Below, piece by piece: positions 52,551-62,200 of a DNA stretch of 64,000 nucleotides. The position numbers and the translations under genes were made by a program. Source of the DNA: Myroides odoratus (GTDB lineage Bacteria > Bacteroidota > Bacteroidia > Flavobacteriales > Flavobacteriaceae); assembly GCF_001549985.1 (NCBI RefSeq), contig NZ_LROZ01000001.1, positions 186,001-250,000 of the forward strand, given 5' to 3'. The notes under the pieces were generated by a model, which saw only the letters and a program-made list of their open reading frames with translations, searched no databases and was not told where the DNA came from. Position 1 is the first letter of the stretch; every line of letters starts with the position of its first letter.

Positions 52551-52583
52551 TCGACTTACTCAAAGGGGTAAGTCGATTTTTTT
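52551..52583 (+). terminator. Intrinsic terminator after mutS
   Basis: CGACTTAC pairs with GTAAGTCG and is followed by A and seven T. Confidence 0.8.
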
Positions 52584-52659
52584 AAAAAATAATTTACCTG
52601 ATTATTCACTGACTGCCAAATGCTTAAAAAAAACAGTGAAAAATATTGTATTTGCATAT

Positions 52660-52689
52660 TTGCACAAGTAAAAAAATGTTCTACATTTG
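52660..52689 (+). promoter_or_regulatory. Promoter of the tRNA-Gly / tRNA-Leu unit (TTG-N19-TACATTTG)
   Basis: TTG at 52660-52662, a 19-base spacer and TACATTTG at 52682-52689. The tRNA starts 41 bases later. ATTTGCA occurs three times in this short stretch. Confidence 0.75.
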
Positions 52690-52730
52690 CACTCGCATTA
52701 CAGAAATAATGCACGATCAGATAAACGCTT

Positions 52731-52803
52731 GCGAAAATAGCTCAGTTGGTAGAGCGCAACCTTGCCAAGGTTGAGGTCGCGGGTTCGAACCCCGTTTTTC
52801 GCT
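52731..52803 (+). tRNA. tRNA-Gly (GCC)
   Basis: GCGAAAA / TTTTCGC acceptor stem, GCTC/GAGC D-stem, anticodon loop TTGCCAA (anticodon GCC), T-loop TTCGAAC within GCGGG/CCCGT-type stem, discriminator T. It is 73 nt long and CCA is not encoded. Confidence 0.96.
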
Positions 52804-52821
52804 CGAAAGTAATTTAATAAC

Positions 52822-52907
52822 GCTCGAGTGGTGGAAGTGGTAGACACGCTGGACTTAAAATCCAGTGAACAGTAATGTTCGTGCGGGTTCAAGTCCCGCC
52901 TCGAGTA
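52822..52907 (+). tRNA. tRNA-Leu (TAA)
   Basis: The gene is 86 nt long, with the long variable arm of class II tRNAs (GAACAGTAATGTTC). The acceptor stem is GCTCGAG / CTCGAGT with a closing G-U pair. The anticodon loop CTTAAAA gives anticodon TAA. The T-arm is GCGGG TTCAAGT CCCGC, and the discriminator is A. It lies 18 bases after tRNA-Gly in the same unit. Confidence 0.95.
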
Positions 52908-52908
52908 C

Positions 52909-52942
52909 AAAAGTCCCAAGTTAACGCTTGGGACTTTTTTTT
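52909..52942 (+). terminator. Intrinsic terminator of the tRNA-Gly / tRNA-Leu unit
   Basis: AAAGTCCCAAG and CTTGGGACTTT pair around TTAACG, followed by a T run. Confidence 0.9.
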
Positions 52943-53207
52943 GAATTAAATTACTTCTTTAAGAGAAAATAGCTGTCCCAATAGTTCCATACATAGAAGT
53001 CATTTTGTTTTTTGATACTCTCTATATTTTCACTTTTCTACTAACTAGAGGGTTATTTAACTTTTTTAGGTGAAGGAGAATAGTTTTACAGACCTTTTCA
53101 ACTTGTCACAAATAGCAGACATTAACATTTAGTGCTATTTAGCTGTAAGCTTTACTAATTTTTAATCGTTAATTTCGGTTAAAACCAATAAGTAAAATTT
53201 ATATAGC
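52943..53207. other. Intergenic region between the tRNA unit and the orphan lipoprotein
   Basis: About 265 AT-rich bases without an ORF. I see no convincing TAnnTTTG box in front of the lipoprotein gene and no RNA structure. Confidence 0.4.
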
Positions 53208-54023
53208 ATGAAAAAAATTTTAATTCTAGGCCTAGCCTTTGCTCTTTTTTCTTGTTCGAAAGAAGATAATTTAGTAGGCTCTACCCAGCTAAATAAAGAG
53301 ATTGAAACGATAGACGCCAATATTGGATACGAATCTCCTTTTGATTATGATGCAAATGGGCAATATAAGGGGAATCTAATTACCTATTTTTTTGATAATG
53401 ACACTTATTTTGACTTCAAAATAACACCTTATGTTAGTTATGGTTCATATGATGAAGATCCTTATGGTGAAGTATTCTGGCCAAATTTTGGTAATTATAA
53501 TTTATTCTCTGGCCGATATTATTCGCCCAATTTGACAGCTAATGGGTACAAATACGGAAATTTTGTTGCGGCTACAGATGTGCTACTTTCTAGCTATGCT
53601 AGTATGAATACAGGGATTGGTAGTATAGTGGTTCCACTTACGTTTAATTACTTTGGAAGTGTTGTTAATACAACAGAAAGAGATTTTTTATGGAAAGCTG
53701 GAAAATTATATTTTATTGAATTTGATATTTTTGATGGTAAAGGAAAAGAGTTTTTGGCAAAAGGACAAAAAGTAAAACTAAATTTCTATCATGGGTTTGA
53801 TCCTCAAGACATTCCATTAGGATGGAAAAAATTACCTTATCATGACTCCGTTTTTGATGAAGTAATGTTATATAACATGAATACCAGAGAAATATGTTTA
53901 ACTATAAGCGATACCAGTCCTTTTAAAGATACGTATCAATTTGAAAAAAATGGGATAACTTATGAGGTGGGGATAAAAACTACATCTAATGAAGTAAGAG
54001 TATATCTGAAGGAAGTGCCTTAA
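53208..54023 (+). CDS. Orphan lipoprotein of unknown function
   Basis: This protein has 271 residues. The signal peptide ends in lipobox LFSC (Cys16), followed by SKEDN, as in many Bacteroidota surface lipoproteins. The rest is rich in Tyr, Phe, Asp, Asn and Gly (for example YESPFDYDANGQYKGN, YFFDNDTYFDFKITPY, GSYDEDPYGEVFWPNFGNYN), with beta-strand-like alternation towards the C terminus (TYEVGIKTTSNEVRVYLKEV). I recognise no domain. It stands alone between a tRNA unit and the susC leader, with its own terminator, and its codons are more AT-rich than the core genes around it. That suggests an accessory gene, but I cannot propose a role. Confidence 0.8.
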   Translation: MKKILILGLAFALFSCSKEDNLVGSTQLNKEIETIDANIGYESPFDYDANGQYKGNLITYFFDNDTYFDFKITPYVSYGSYDEDPYGEVFWPNFGNYNLFSGRYYSPNLTANGYKYGNFVAATDVLLSSYASMNTGIGSIVVPLTFNYFGSVVNTTERDFLWKAGKLYFIEFDIFDGKGKEFLAKGQKVKLNFYHGFDPQDIPLGWKKLPYHDSVFDEVMLYNMNTREICLTISDTSPFKDTYQFEKNGITYEVGIKTTSNEVRVYLKEVP

Positions 54024-54082
54024 TCGAATATGGCATAAACTAGTATCGTTTGTGCTTTATATTCATCATCATTAAAAATAAA

Positions 54083-54118
54083 CAGCCTATCTATTCCTTA
54101 TAGATTAGGCTTTTTTTA
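54083..54118 (+). terminator. Intrinsic terminator after the orphan lipoprotein
   Basis: AGCCTATCTAT pairs with ATAGATTAGGCT (one bulge), followed by seven T. Confidence 0.8.
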
Positions 54119-54292
54119 TTCTAAACCGGTATTCCAACTAGTGAAGACGATGAAAAAACAATACACTTCCTATTCCTCTTTTCAAACTAAAACAGTAAAT
54201 TTTTCTTTTTCAATCTATTTCATCTTTTTTAAAAGTTTTATTTTCCAACAAAAACACCAATTAAAGCTATTTTATCCTTATTTAATTATTTT

Positions 54293-54323
54293 TTGCAGAT
54301 AAAAAAACCACAACATACCTTTG
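54293..54323 (+). promoter_or_regulatory. Promoter of the susC/susD transcript (TTG-N20-TACCTTTG)
   Basis: TTG at 54293-54295, a 20-base spacer and TACCTTTG at 54316-54323. It is the only good promoter between the preceding terminator and susC, and it leads into the leader ORF 30 bases on. Confidence 0.75.
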
Positions 54324-54353
54324 CACTGTTGTTCCTGATAAAAATTAAATAAC

Positions 54354-54449
54354 ATGCAGAAAATAATAAACGTTTTTTCGACACTACACAACATGCAACT
54401 CCTATGGTCTCCTTTTGCTATGAAAATGGAAATGATGGGTATGTCTTAA
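54354..54449 (+). CDS. Candidate 31-residue Met-rich leader peptide
   Basis: The short frame ATG (54354) to TAA (54447-54449) encodes MQKIINVFSTLHNM, then QLLWSPFAMKMEMMGMS. Seven Met codons occur besides the start, five of them in the last nine sense codons (54420-54443). It starts 30 bases after a strong promoter and ends 43 bases before an intrinsic terminator, all upstream of susC. This is the layout of a ribosome-controlled attenuator. The peptide has no signal sequence or known domain. Translation is not proven; a weak ribosome-binding region is normal in Bacteroidota. Confidence 0.55.
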   Translation: MQKIINVFSTLHNMQLLWSPFAMKMEMMGMS

Positions 54450-54490
54450 CGGAAACAAAGCTTTATTATTTTTTGTTCTACAAAACAGAA

Positions 54491-54521
54491 AAGGAGGCTT
54501 TGGTAGAGCCTCCTTTTTTTT
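54491..54521 (+). terminator. Attenuator-type terminator between leader ORF and susC
   Basis: GGAGGCT (54493-54499) pairs with AGCCTCC (54507-54513), extended by two A-T pairs, followed by a T run to 54521. Its whole 5-prime arm can instead pair with 54406-54416 inside the leader ORF (11 contiguous pairs including G-U). A second alternative pairing is with 54456-54464. Confidence 0.8.
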
Positions 54522-54523
54522 GT

Positions 54524-54568
54524 ATCGTTTTTTAAGCAGCAAAAAACGATAGTCCATGATATGCTGCT
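54524..54568 (+). promoter_or_regulatory. Two mutually exclusive hairpins in the susC 5-prime leader
   Basis: ATCGTTTTTT (54524-54533) pairs perfectly with AAAAAACGAT (54541-54550). The loop between them, AAGCAGC, contributes to a second stem, AGCAGCA (54535-54541) with TGCTGCT (54562-54568). Only one can form at a time. They lie 26-70 bases before the susC ATG. Confidence 0.6.
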
Positions 54569-54593
54569 AAAAATAATCAAATTTTTAGTGAAA

Positions 54594-57500
54594 ATGAAAA
54601 GTATTCAACTTCGGCTACTCCTAAGTAGCTTGCTATTGCTATGCAATATAGCGTTAGCCCAACAAATAACAGTAACAGGTGTAGTACGTGAGCAGAACGG
54701 AGATACACTACCTGGTGTCTCGGTTTTTGTATCCAACACGACACAAGGGGTGCAAACAGATTTAAATGGACGATATAGCCTCATTGTCAAGGAAGGGGAT
54801 ATATTGTACTTCGATTATATCGGATTTAAACCACAATCCATTCCTGTCAACAAGCAAAATGTTATTGATGTTGTCCTACTCGAAGATGCGGTTCATCTCG
54901 ATGATGTTGTTATCGTAGCTTACGGTACACAAAAACAAAAAGCAGTTGTAGGGGCAATTAGTCAAATCAAAAGTGATGTATTAGACAAACAAGTAGCAAC
55001 TTCAGTGGTAACCGCACTTCAGGGAACAGTAGCTGGAGTAAACATCATCAATTCAAGTTCTCAGCCTGGTGAGAGCCCTACAATACGAGTACGCGGGATC
55101 GGTTCTATTAACGCCTCAGCAGATCCGTTAATTATCTTAGACGGAGCTCCCTATTCGGGAAATCTCAATTCGATAAGTGCGGATCAGATTGAGGCCATCA
55201 ACATACTAAAAGACGCCTCCTCTACGGCCCTATATGGTTCTAGAGGTTCTAACGGGGTTATTTTAATCAAAACTAAAATGGGAAAACGCAACAGTGAACC
55301 TGAAGTACAAGTTAAATTGAGTTCTGGGGTTGCCTTTGATGCAGTCCAAACACACAACGTATTGGATACGGAAGAATACACTACCTATCTTTGGGAAGGA
55401 AGAAAAAACAACTACCAATATGTATTGGGACAAGAGGAAGCCACTGCGCGAAAAAATGCATCTGATGGATTGGTAAGTTATTTTGGTTATAATCCTTTTG
55501 GAACCAATCAACCTGTGGATTATAACGGTAATTGGACAGTTAAGGATCCGTTGTTATGGGAAACAAATTGGAAAAAAGAACTACAGCGCAATCAAGCATT
55601 TAGAAATGAATACAACTTTAATATTGCTGGTGGAAGTGATCGAACGACCTATTTCTTATCTGCCAACTACCTCAACCAAGATGGCATGATTAAAACTTCT
55701 AATTTTGAACGCACAACAGTTCGTTTAAATCTAGAAAGTCAAATTACGGATTGGTTACAAGTTGGAGCCAACACAGCTTATGCCAGCTCTAATCAAAACT
55801 TCCCTACTCAAAGTGGTACCAACTTGTATAGTCCAATGAATTGGATTTATGCTATGCCAAGTGTATACCCTGTATATAAAAGAGATGCCAAAGGTCAATT
55901 GGTTTACGATCCTACGGGAGGAAAAATTTACGACTACGGCAATGCTTCAAGTAAAGACGTTAATAGTGTTCGCCCGATTATGAGTGGAGAAAATGCTGTA
56001 GGTATATTATTTAATAATAGTACAGTGAACCGACGTTCTTCACTCAGTTGGAATGGTTTTGCTAAAGTAGATTTGACTGAAGGGCTCTATTTCAAATCTA
56101 ATTTATCTTATGAAAAATACGATTACAACGTAAAAGAATACAACAATGCGCAATATGGACAAGCCTCTAGCGTGCAAGGTCGTGTTCAAAAAGCAAAGGA
56201 TACTTCTGAAACGATTAACTTTATCAATGCGTTACACTATGACAAGGTTTTAGGTGATCATCATTTTACAGCAGATGGGATTGTTGAAGCTTATCGTTTT
56301 AAACAAGATTTATTTCGCGCTTCTTCTACAGGATATCTACCTGGAAATACTGAAATTGGCAGTGGTACAGCCTTAGAAAGCATTGAGGGATATGAGGTAG
56401 AAGATCGTTTAACGAGCTATCTTGGACGCGTTAGTTATGATTATAACAATACCTATTTTTTAGAAGGTTCATTTAGACGCGATTCAAGTACGCGTTTTGA
56501 TAAGTCTGTAAGGGCTGGAAACTTTTATTCTGTTGGAGGTTCATGGATTGTTTCTTCTGAAGATTTTCTAGCTAATCTTTCGTCTATCGACTTACTTAAA
56601 CTGAGGGTTTCTTATGGAGAATTAGGAAATAACAACCTAAAAGACAAGTATTTTCCTTATTTGAGATTATTTGAGACAGGGTATAACCAATTAGACAACC
56701 CTGGTGTGATATTGGGAGACTTAACCGATCCTTACTTAACTTGGGAGAAAACAGCTTCCTTCAATGTTGGGCTTGATTTCAGTTTGTTTAACAATCGCCT
56801 TGAAGGTTCGGTAGATTACTACAAAAAACGTTCTATTGATTTGTTATTTGCCATTCCACAAGCGCCTTCAACAGGAAATCTTGAGTTACTATCCAATGCA
56901 GGTACGATTGAAAACTACGGATTAGAAGTGAGTTTGACTACCCACCTTCTTCGTACAAAGGATTGGAAATGGGATACATCTCTAAACTTCTCTATAGATA
57001 GAAACAAAATTAAATCGTTGACACAAGATAGTTTCATTAGTGGACTAAACCGTTGGGAAGAAGGTCGTTCACTATACGACTTTTATCTTAGAGAATGGGC
57101 GGGTGTAGATCCAAATGACGGATATGGAATGTGGTACAAAGATGTATTAGATACTCAAGGACAGGTAACGGGACGAGAAACGACAAAAGATTATGATGAA
57201 GCGACTCGTTATTACAAGCAATCGGCTTTGCCTAAAGTTGTGGGGGGATTCAATACAAGTTTGTCTTATAAAAACGTTGACTTCAGTGCTTTTTTCAATT
57301 TTAGTTTAGGCGGTTATATCTACGACAATGATTATGCAAGCTTAATGGGTGGAATCTCTAAAGGATACCAAAGTTCACCCGATTTGGAAAATCGTTGGCA
57401 AAAACCAGGAGATGTTACAGACATACCAATCATCTTGAATGCTTCAAATAATTTTGCGGCAACTTCAACGCGATTTTTATACAAAAATGATTATCTCCGC

Positions 57501-57710
57501 CTCAAAGCCCTAACCATAGGATATTCCCTTCCTGTCGATCGTTTAAGTAAAATCAAACTCAAGCAAGCGAGAATATATGTACAAGGAGAAAATTTATTAA
57601 CCTTCCAATCCCATCAAGGAATTGATCCAGAACAAGCAATTAACGGCGTAACGAATTATCGCGTTCCTTTATCTGCTACCGTTTCGGTTGGATTAAATAT
57701 TAATTTTTAA
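54594..57710 (+). CDS. SusC/RagA-family TonB-linked outer-membrane transporter
   Basis: From the ATG at 54594 (MKSIQLRLLLSSLLLLC) the protein has 1038 residues. An ATG 11 codons earlier lies in the leader hairpin. A signal peptide ending ALAQ is followed by a CarboxypepD_reg-like domain (TVTGVVREQNGDTLPGVSVFV). A TonB-box-like segment DDVVIVAYGTQKQ leads into the plug, with the SusC signatures ALQGTVAGVNI, IRVRGIGSIN, PLIILDGAPY and LKDASSTALYGSRGSNGVILI. The 22-strand barrel ends VGLNINF. It imports a large nutrient with the SusD lipoprotein encoded 12 bases downstream. No glycan-degrading enzyme is adjacent, so the substrate is open. Expression probably depends on passing the terminator at 54491-54521. 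Confidence 0.94.
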   Translation: MKSIQLRLLLSSLLLLCNIALAQQITVTGVVREQNGDTLPGVSVFVSNTTQGVQTDLNGRYSLIVKEGDILYFDYIGFKPQSIPVNKQNVIDVVLLEDAVHLDDVVIVAYGTQKQKAVVGAISQIKSDVLDKQVATSVVTALQGTVAGVNIINSSSQPGESPTIRVRGIGSINASADPLIILDGAPYSGNLNSISADQIEAINILKDASSTALYGSRGSNGVILIKTKMGKRNSEPEVQVKLSSGVAFDAVQTHNVLDTEEYTTYLWEGRKNNYQYVLGQEEATARKNASDGLVSYFGYNPFGTNQPVDYNGNWTVKDPLLWETNWKKELQRNQAFRNEYNFNIAGGSDRTTYFLSANYLNQDGMIKTSNFERTTVRLNLESQITDWLQVGANTAYASSNQNFPTQSGTNLYSPMNWIYAMPSVYPVYKRDAKGQLVYDPTGGKIYDYGNASSKDVNSVRPIMSGENAVGILFNNSTVNRRSSLSWNGFAKVDLTEGLYFKSNLSYEKYDYNVKEYNNAQYGQASSVQGRVQKAKDTSETINFINALHYDKVLGDHHFTADGIVEAYRFKQDLFRASSTGYLPGNTEIGSGTALESIEGYEVEDRLTSYLGRVSYDYNNTYFLEGSFRRDSSTRFDKSVRAGNFYSVGGSWIVSSEDFLANLSSIDLLKLRVSYGELGNNNLKDKYFPYLRLFETGYNQLDNPGVILGDLTDPYLTWEKTASFNVGLDFSLFNNRLEGSVDYYKKRSIDLLFAIPQAPSTGNLELLSNAGTIENYGLEVSLTTHLLRTKDWKWDTSLNFSIDRNKIKSLTQDSFISGLNRWEEGRSLYDFYLREWAGVDPNDGYGMWYKDVLDTQGQVTGRETTKDYDEATRYYKQSALPKVVGGFNTSLSYKNVDFSAFFNFSLGGYIYDNDYASLMGGISKGYQSSPDLENRWQKPGDVTDIPIILNASNNFAATSTRFLYKNDYLRLKALTIGYSLPVDRLSKIKLKQARIYVQGENLLTFQSHQGIDPEQAINGVTNYRVPLSATVSVGLNINF

Positions 57711-57722
57711 AAGCGTAAACCC

Positions 57723-59114
57723 ATGAAACAATCCATTATAAAAGGACTTATTTTAATCGCACTAACGAGTAGTGTTCTCAGTTGTTCCTCTGACTTCTTA
57801 GATGAACCTCAACCTAAAGATAGCATTTCTCCCGATATTGTTTTCGGGAGTAAGGAAGGGGCAACCTCTTTTCTATCGGGGATTTTGAGATTACAAAGGA
57901 TGTCCATGATTAATGATGAAGCCTCAGGTCTTCATAGTATCTTATTTGCTCGAAGTGTAAAAGGAGCGGATTTAATCCAAAAACAAATCTGGTTTGGCGA
58001 TGATTACGATCATCAAGTCTATGTAAGTACAGGCACACGAGCTATATTTTCATGGAGATTACCCTATAAAATTATCGATCAAGTTAACAACTTAATTCAA
58101 GGGGTACAGGCGAGTACTAAAATTAGTCCAGCAGATAAAAACACCTTAATCGGGCAAGCACTGGCACTTAGAGGGTATTACTATTTTCAGCTTGCTATTG
58201 AGTTTGGCGAGGCGTATCTAGCACCGGAAAATCAAGCCTTTCCTCCCATTTATACCGAACCAACAGCTACTCCTGCTCCCTTTGCTACGAAAGAGGAATT
58301 TTTCACTCGCATTGTAACGGATTTAGAAGAGGCAACTACTCTCCTAGATGAACAAAGAGAAAACAAATCCTATATCAATAAAGCTGTTGCTCAAGCCTTT
58401 TTAGCTCAAGTATATCAGTACATGGGAAAATGGGAGTTGGCGCAAAAGAATGCAGCGGCAGCGTATGGTGGCCATGCTCTTGCAGTATTACGTGCAGAAG
58501 ACTACAACAAAGGCTTTGCTTCTATCCAAGCAACAGAATGGTTGTGGGCCTTACCCCAAAGCGCAGATCAAACCGTTTATTATCGTTCACATCCTCATGC
58601 CATGATGGATCATGTAGCTGTGGCTTATCATGGTACGTTCATTAACGATGCATTTGTCCGACAATTCAGTTCAACTGATGTCCGCAACTTGTTTTCTAAT
58701 TTTTACGAGAAACCAGCAGGTGATTGGCAAGAATACGTAACCTCTAAATTCACATTTACTTTTGAATCGGATCTTCCTATTATTCGCTATCCAGAGCTTA
58801 TTTTGATTGAAGCCGAGGCTAATTACCATCTAGGAGACGAAACCAACGCCCGTCAATTACTTGATGCTATTCGCCTAAATCGAGATTCTGCTGCACAAGC
58901 AACTACAACCAGCGGTACTGATTTACTGGAAGCTATTTTACTTGAACGACGAAAAGAATTATATGGCGAATGTGGTGTAGAATGGTTTGATGCAAAGCGA
59001 CTATTGAGAGGAATTAATCGCACGGGAAATCACCGCACAAGATTATCCATTGCTCCTTTAGACAAACGTTTTCAATTACCTATTCCACAAGAAGAATTAG
59101 ATGCACGCAAATAA
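57723..59114 (+). CDS. SusD/RagB-family nutrient-binding lipoprotein
   Basis: This protein has 463 residues. The signal peptide ends in lipobox VLSC (Cys21), then SSDFLDEPQPKDSISPD, the typical SusD opening (xxLxxxP). TPR-like helices include QALALRGYYYFQLAIEFGEAYL at about residue 137, which corresponds to the conserved RAYYYFxLxxxFG motif. The C-terminal SusD domain includes FPIIRYPELILIEAEANYH-like sequence (LPIIRYPELILIEAEANYH), LLDAIRLNRDS, ILLERRKELYGECGVEWFDAKRL and the closing LDKRFQLPIPQEELDA. It caps the SusC barrel at the cell surface and captures substrate. It is the second gene of the pair, and a strong terminator follows. Confidence 0.94.
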   Translation: MKQSIIKGLILIALTSSVLSCSSDFLDEPQPKDSISPDIVFGSKEGATSFLSGILRLQRMSMINDEASGLHSILFARSVKGADLIQKQIWFGDDYDHQVYVSTGTRAIFSWRLPYKIIDQVNNLIQGVQASTKISPADKNTLIGQALALRGYYYFQLAIEFGEAYLAPENQAFPPIYTEPTATPAPFATKEEFFTRIVTDLEEATTLLDEQRENKSYINKAVAQAFLAQVYQYMGKWELAQKNAAAAYGGHALAVLRAEDYNKGFASIQATEWLWALPQSADQTVYYRSHPHAMMDHVAVAYHGTFINDAFVRQFSSTDVRNLFSNFYEKPAGDWQEYVTSKFTFTFESDLPIIRYPELILIEAEANYHLGDETNARQLLDAIRLNRDSAAQATTTSGTDLLEAILLERRKELYGECGVEWFDAKRLLRGINRTGNHRTRLSIAPLDKRFQLPIPQEELDARK

Positions 59115-59137
59115 AACGTATGCCTCATAAACCCATA

Positions 59138-59172
59138 AAAAAAGCCCTAAGTTAAACTTAGGGCTTTTTTTT
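59138..59172. terminator. Bidirectional terminator between susD and the convergent T9SS gene
   Basis: AAGCCCTAAGT and ACTTAGGGCTT pair around a 4-base loop, flanked by A and T runs. Confidence 0.9.
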
Positions 59173-59215
59173 CATGCATTTGAATCTAGCTCTTTCTCAT
59201 AAAGAACATTGTATT

Positions 59216-62200
59216 TTACTCTTTTACAATGAATGGTACACTTCGTTGTGTCCCATTGCCTTTAAGTACTAGAATATAGGATCCTGTAGCTAAAGTAGAA
59301 GATAATTCAATTTGTTTATCTGCTGTACCTTCCATAAAGTCTCCTTGTTTGATTACTTGTCCTTTGACATTGTAAATCACATAACTCATAGCTTGCTGTT
59401 GATCTTCATCTAAGCGAACGTGTAACGTTTGATTTTTCTGTACCGGATTTGGATATACTCCCCAATCCGCTGTTGCTTTTTGTTCTATATGAATCGGGCA
59501 ACTCACTACTTTTTCACCATTAAACAACGTCAAGACTACGTGATACACTGCTCCAACTTCCAATACATCACCTACATTATTTCCTGCCGAATACGCTTGT
59601 TGATATCCAATAGATTCTCCATTTTTAAACCATTCATATCCTTTAAATACATAGCCTCCATTGGTTTTCTTGTTATTGTTTACCAATAAGACATTGTTGT
59701 ATTTCTGATAAATAAGATTTGTTGTAGCTATGCGTTTTTCAATATATACCGTATACGTTTCTTGTTCAGTTCCACGAGGAGAAGTCACTGTAATAACTTG
59801 CTTATACGTACCATATTCTTTTACAGCTACCGTTATATGAGTGGAAGGCGATACTTGAATTCCATCCGCAACTTGAACTTCAATAATGACTTGATCTTGT
59901 TCTTTATCACAACCAATCACTACATACACTTCTTTCTCTGGTTTTCCATACGAAACACCATCAATAATTAAGTTGTCAATCCCCACAGCTTTGCTCGTTA
60001 CTTCGATTGTTCGTGCCACAGGTATCGCAGGACTATAATTTTCATTTCCAGGTTGAGAAGCAGTGATTGTAACAAAACCAGGACGTAAGAAACGTACCAT
60101 TCCTCTTTCATCTACCGTTGCCACTTCCTGATCTATTGCATCATTAATGCGATAAGATACTGGTAATCCAGAACTAGCAGTTGCTGTTAATTGTAACGTT
60201 GGCGTATCTTCAATCACCACAGTTGTTTCTGTTTCAAAATCAATCTCTTGATTTGCTTTTACTATTTTTAGTGTTCCATTCAACGTCAAAACTTCATAGG
60301 CTGGGCCATAATCCACAGTTGCTGTAACAGCGTATACACCCACTTCGGTTTGATTGTTATTCGTATAGGTAATATCAGCCTCAGCTTCTATATTTCCTTC
60401 CACTTGTAGCGCTTTTACTTGGCCGTCATAGACAAAAATTCGGTCTGGTAGTGAAACACCACTGATTTGACTTTGTTTAATTTCAAAATCAGCTCCAGTA
60501 AAAGAAACTAGTTCATAGTTCGCTCGTACCGCTAAAGTACCTTGATTAATTGCATATAACCCGATTTCTTCCCCAGCTACACGTGTTAAACGTCCTGTGG
60601 TTACTTGAATTGGCTGATCTCCTCTTTGCAGCCCTATTGCATCAAATAAGAAAACTGGATCTGCCTCACCATATCCTTTCGCTTGGTTTTCTATCACAAC
60701 TATTTCCAAAGGTGCTGGCGTGATTTTAAACTTCTCTTGCCCTGCTACAGTCAAGATATAATTACCAGACAAGGCTTGCAGACCACCTAAAGCATACGTA
60801 TACAAACCTATGTTTTCTCCAATTTGTCTACCTAATACTCCCGTTAAAGCAGTAGCTGCGGTATCATTAAATTTCAATCCTGTAACGGTGTATGAAAATA
60901 CAGGATCTATCCGCCCATATATTTTTTCCATACCTGCTTCAGGGACAACCGCCAAAGTGGCAGGCGTAATACTCAATTCATCAGCCTGAAAAATCAATTC
61001 ATAATTTGCGCCAATCACTTGTAGTGTTCCTTGATTGATGGCATAATTACCTACATTTTCTCCTGCTACACGCCCCAATGTCCCTCTTAACACACTAGCC
61101 GCAGTATCATTGTTTAATAGCCCTGTTACTTGATATGTAAACACAGGATCTGCCTCACCATATTCTTTCATCTGCGCATTGGCAGTTACAATTAATTCTG
61201 CAAAAATAATCTTGAAGTCTGCACTAATAAATGTAATATCATAGTTTCTACCACCACTTAACGTGCCTTGTGTAATAGCATATAGGCCCATTTCCTCTCC
61301 TGCCTCTCTAGCGAGAACACCTGAGAAAACAGCTTCAGTATCTGTATATTTAAATCCAGTTGCCGTGTAAGTCAGCACAGGATCTTCAGTACCATATCGT
61401 TTTTCTTGATTACGATCTGCTGTTACGGTAAGCATCGCTTTTGTTACGGTCAAGGCAAACGTTACATCTTCAGCAGGCAAATACACATTATTTCCTGCTT
61501 GACTCGCTGTAACAGTTGTAGTTCCCGCTCCTTTTATTACCAATTTCCCATTTTCAAACACAGCTACTGTCTGATCTTCAACAACATAACTCAATCCTAA
61601 ACCACTATCTGAAGTCCCATGTACAAAAGGTATATCTCCATATACTTTGGTAACATCATCTACTGTAATAACCTGATTATTTGGTGGTAATGTATTGAAT
61701 GTCACTGGTCCATACCAAGCTCCACATGGTAAAGCTCGTACATAGACGTCATACGCTGTATCCGCTACTAAATTTGTAAATACATAAGGCGTTGTCACGT
61801 TACCTACAGTTGTTCCAGCTCCGCGTACAAAACCAGCTGGCCCATATTCAATTTCAAATGTCGTTCCTTCCGATTCAATGTTCAATACGGTTTCCTCTTC
61901 GTTCACCTCAACCTCTGCAAGCGTAACCTCATCACAAGGAACCCCTCCTGAAATATCAAAATCATCCAATGCCACATCAAGACTAGCAAATATCTGAAGG
62001 ATATTAGCCTTAACTCTAATCTTCACATACAAACCTGCATAATCTTCAAGACCATAAGTAAATGTTTGCCATCCATTCGCACCATTGGTGTCAATTGTTC
62101 CCACTGCCGCATAAGATTGACCAAAATCCGTAGATAATTCAACTGTCAAACGACCTAAACCAGTGTAAGCTGGATCATCAAAACCGTCTGTTAGCAAATA

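Noticed and set aside
52698..52919. 73-codon minus-strand ORF
   Set aside because: It lies antisense across the tRNA-Gly and tRNA-Leu genes and has no independent support.
54594..59114. A full polysaccharide utilisation locus around susC/susD
   Set aside because: No glycoside hydrolase, lyase, sulfatase or hybrid two-component regulator is adjacent; only the transporter pair and an unrelated surface protein are present.
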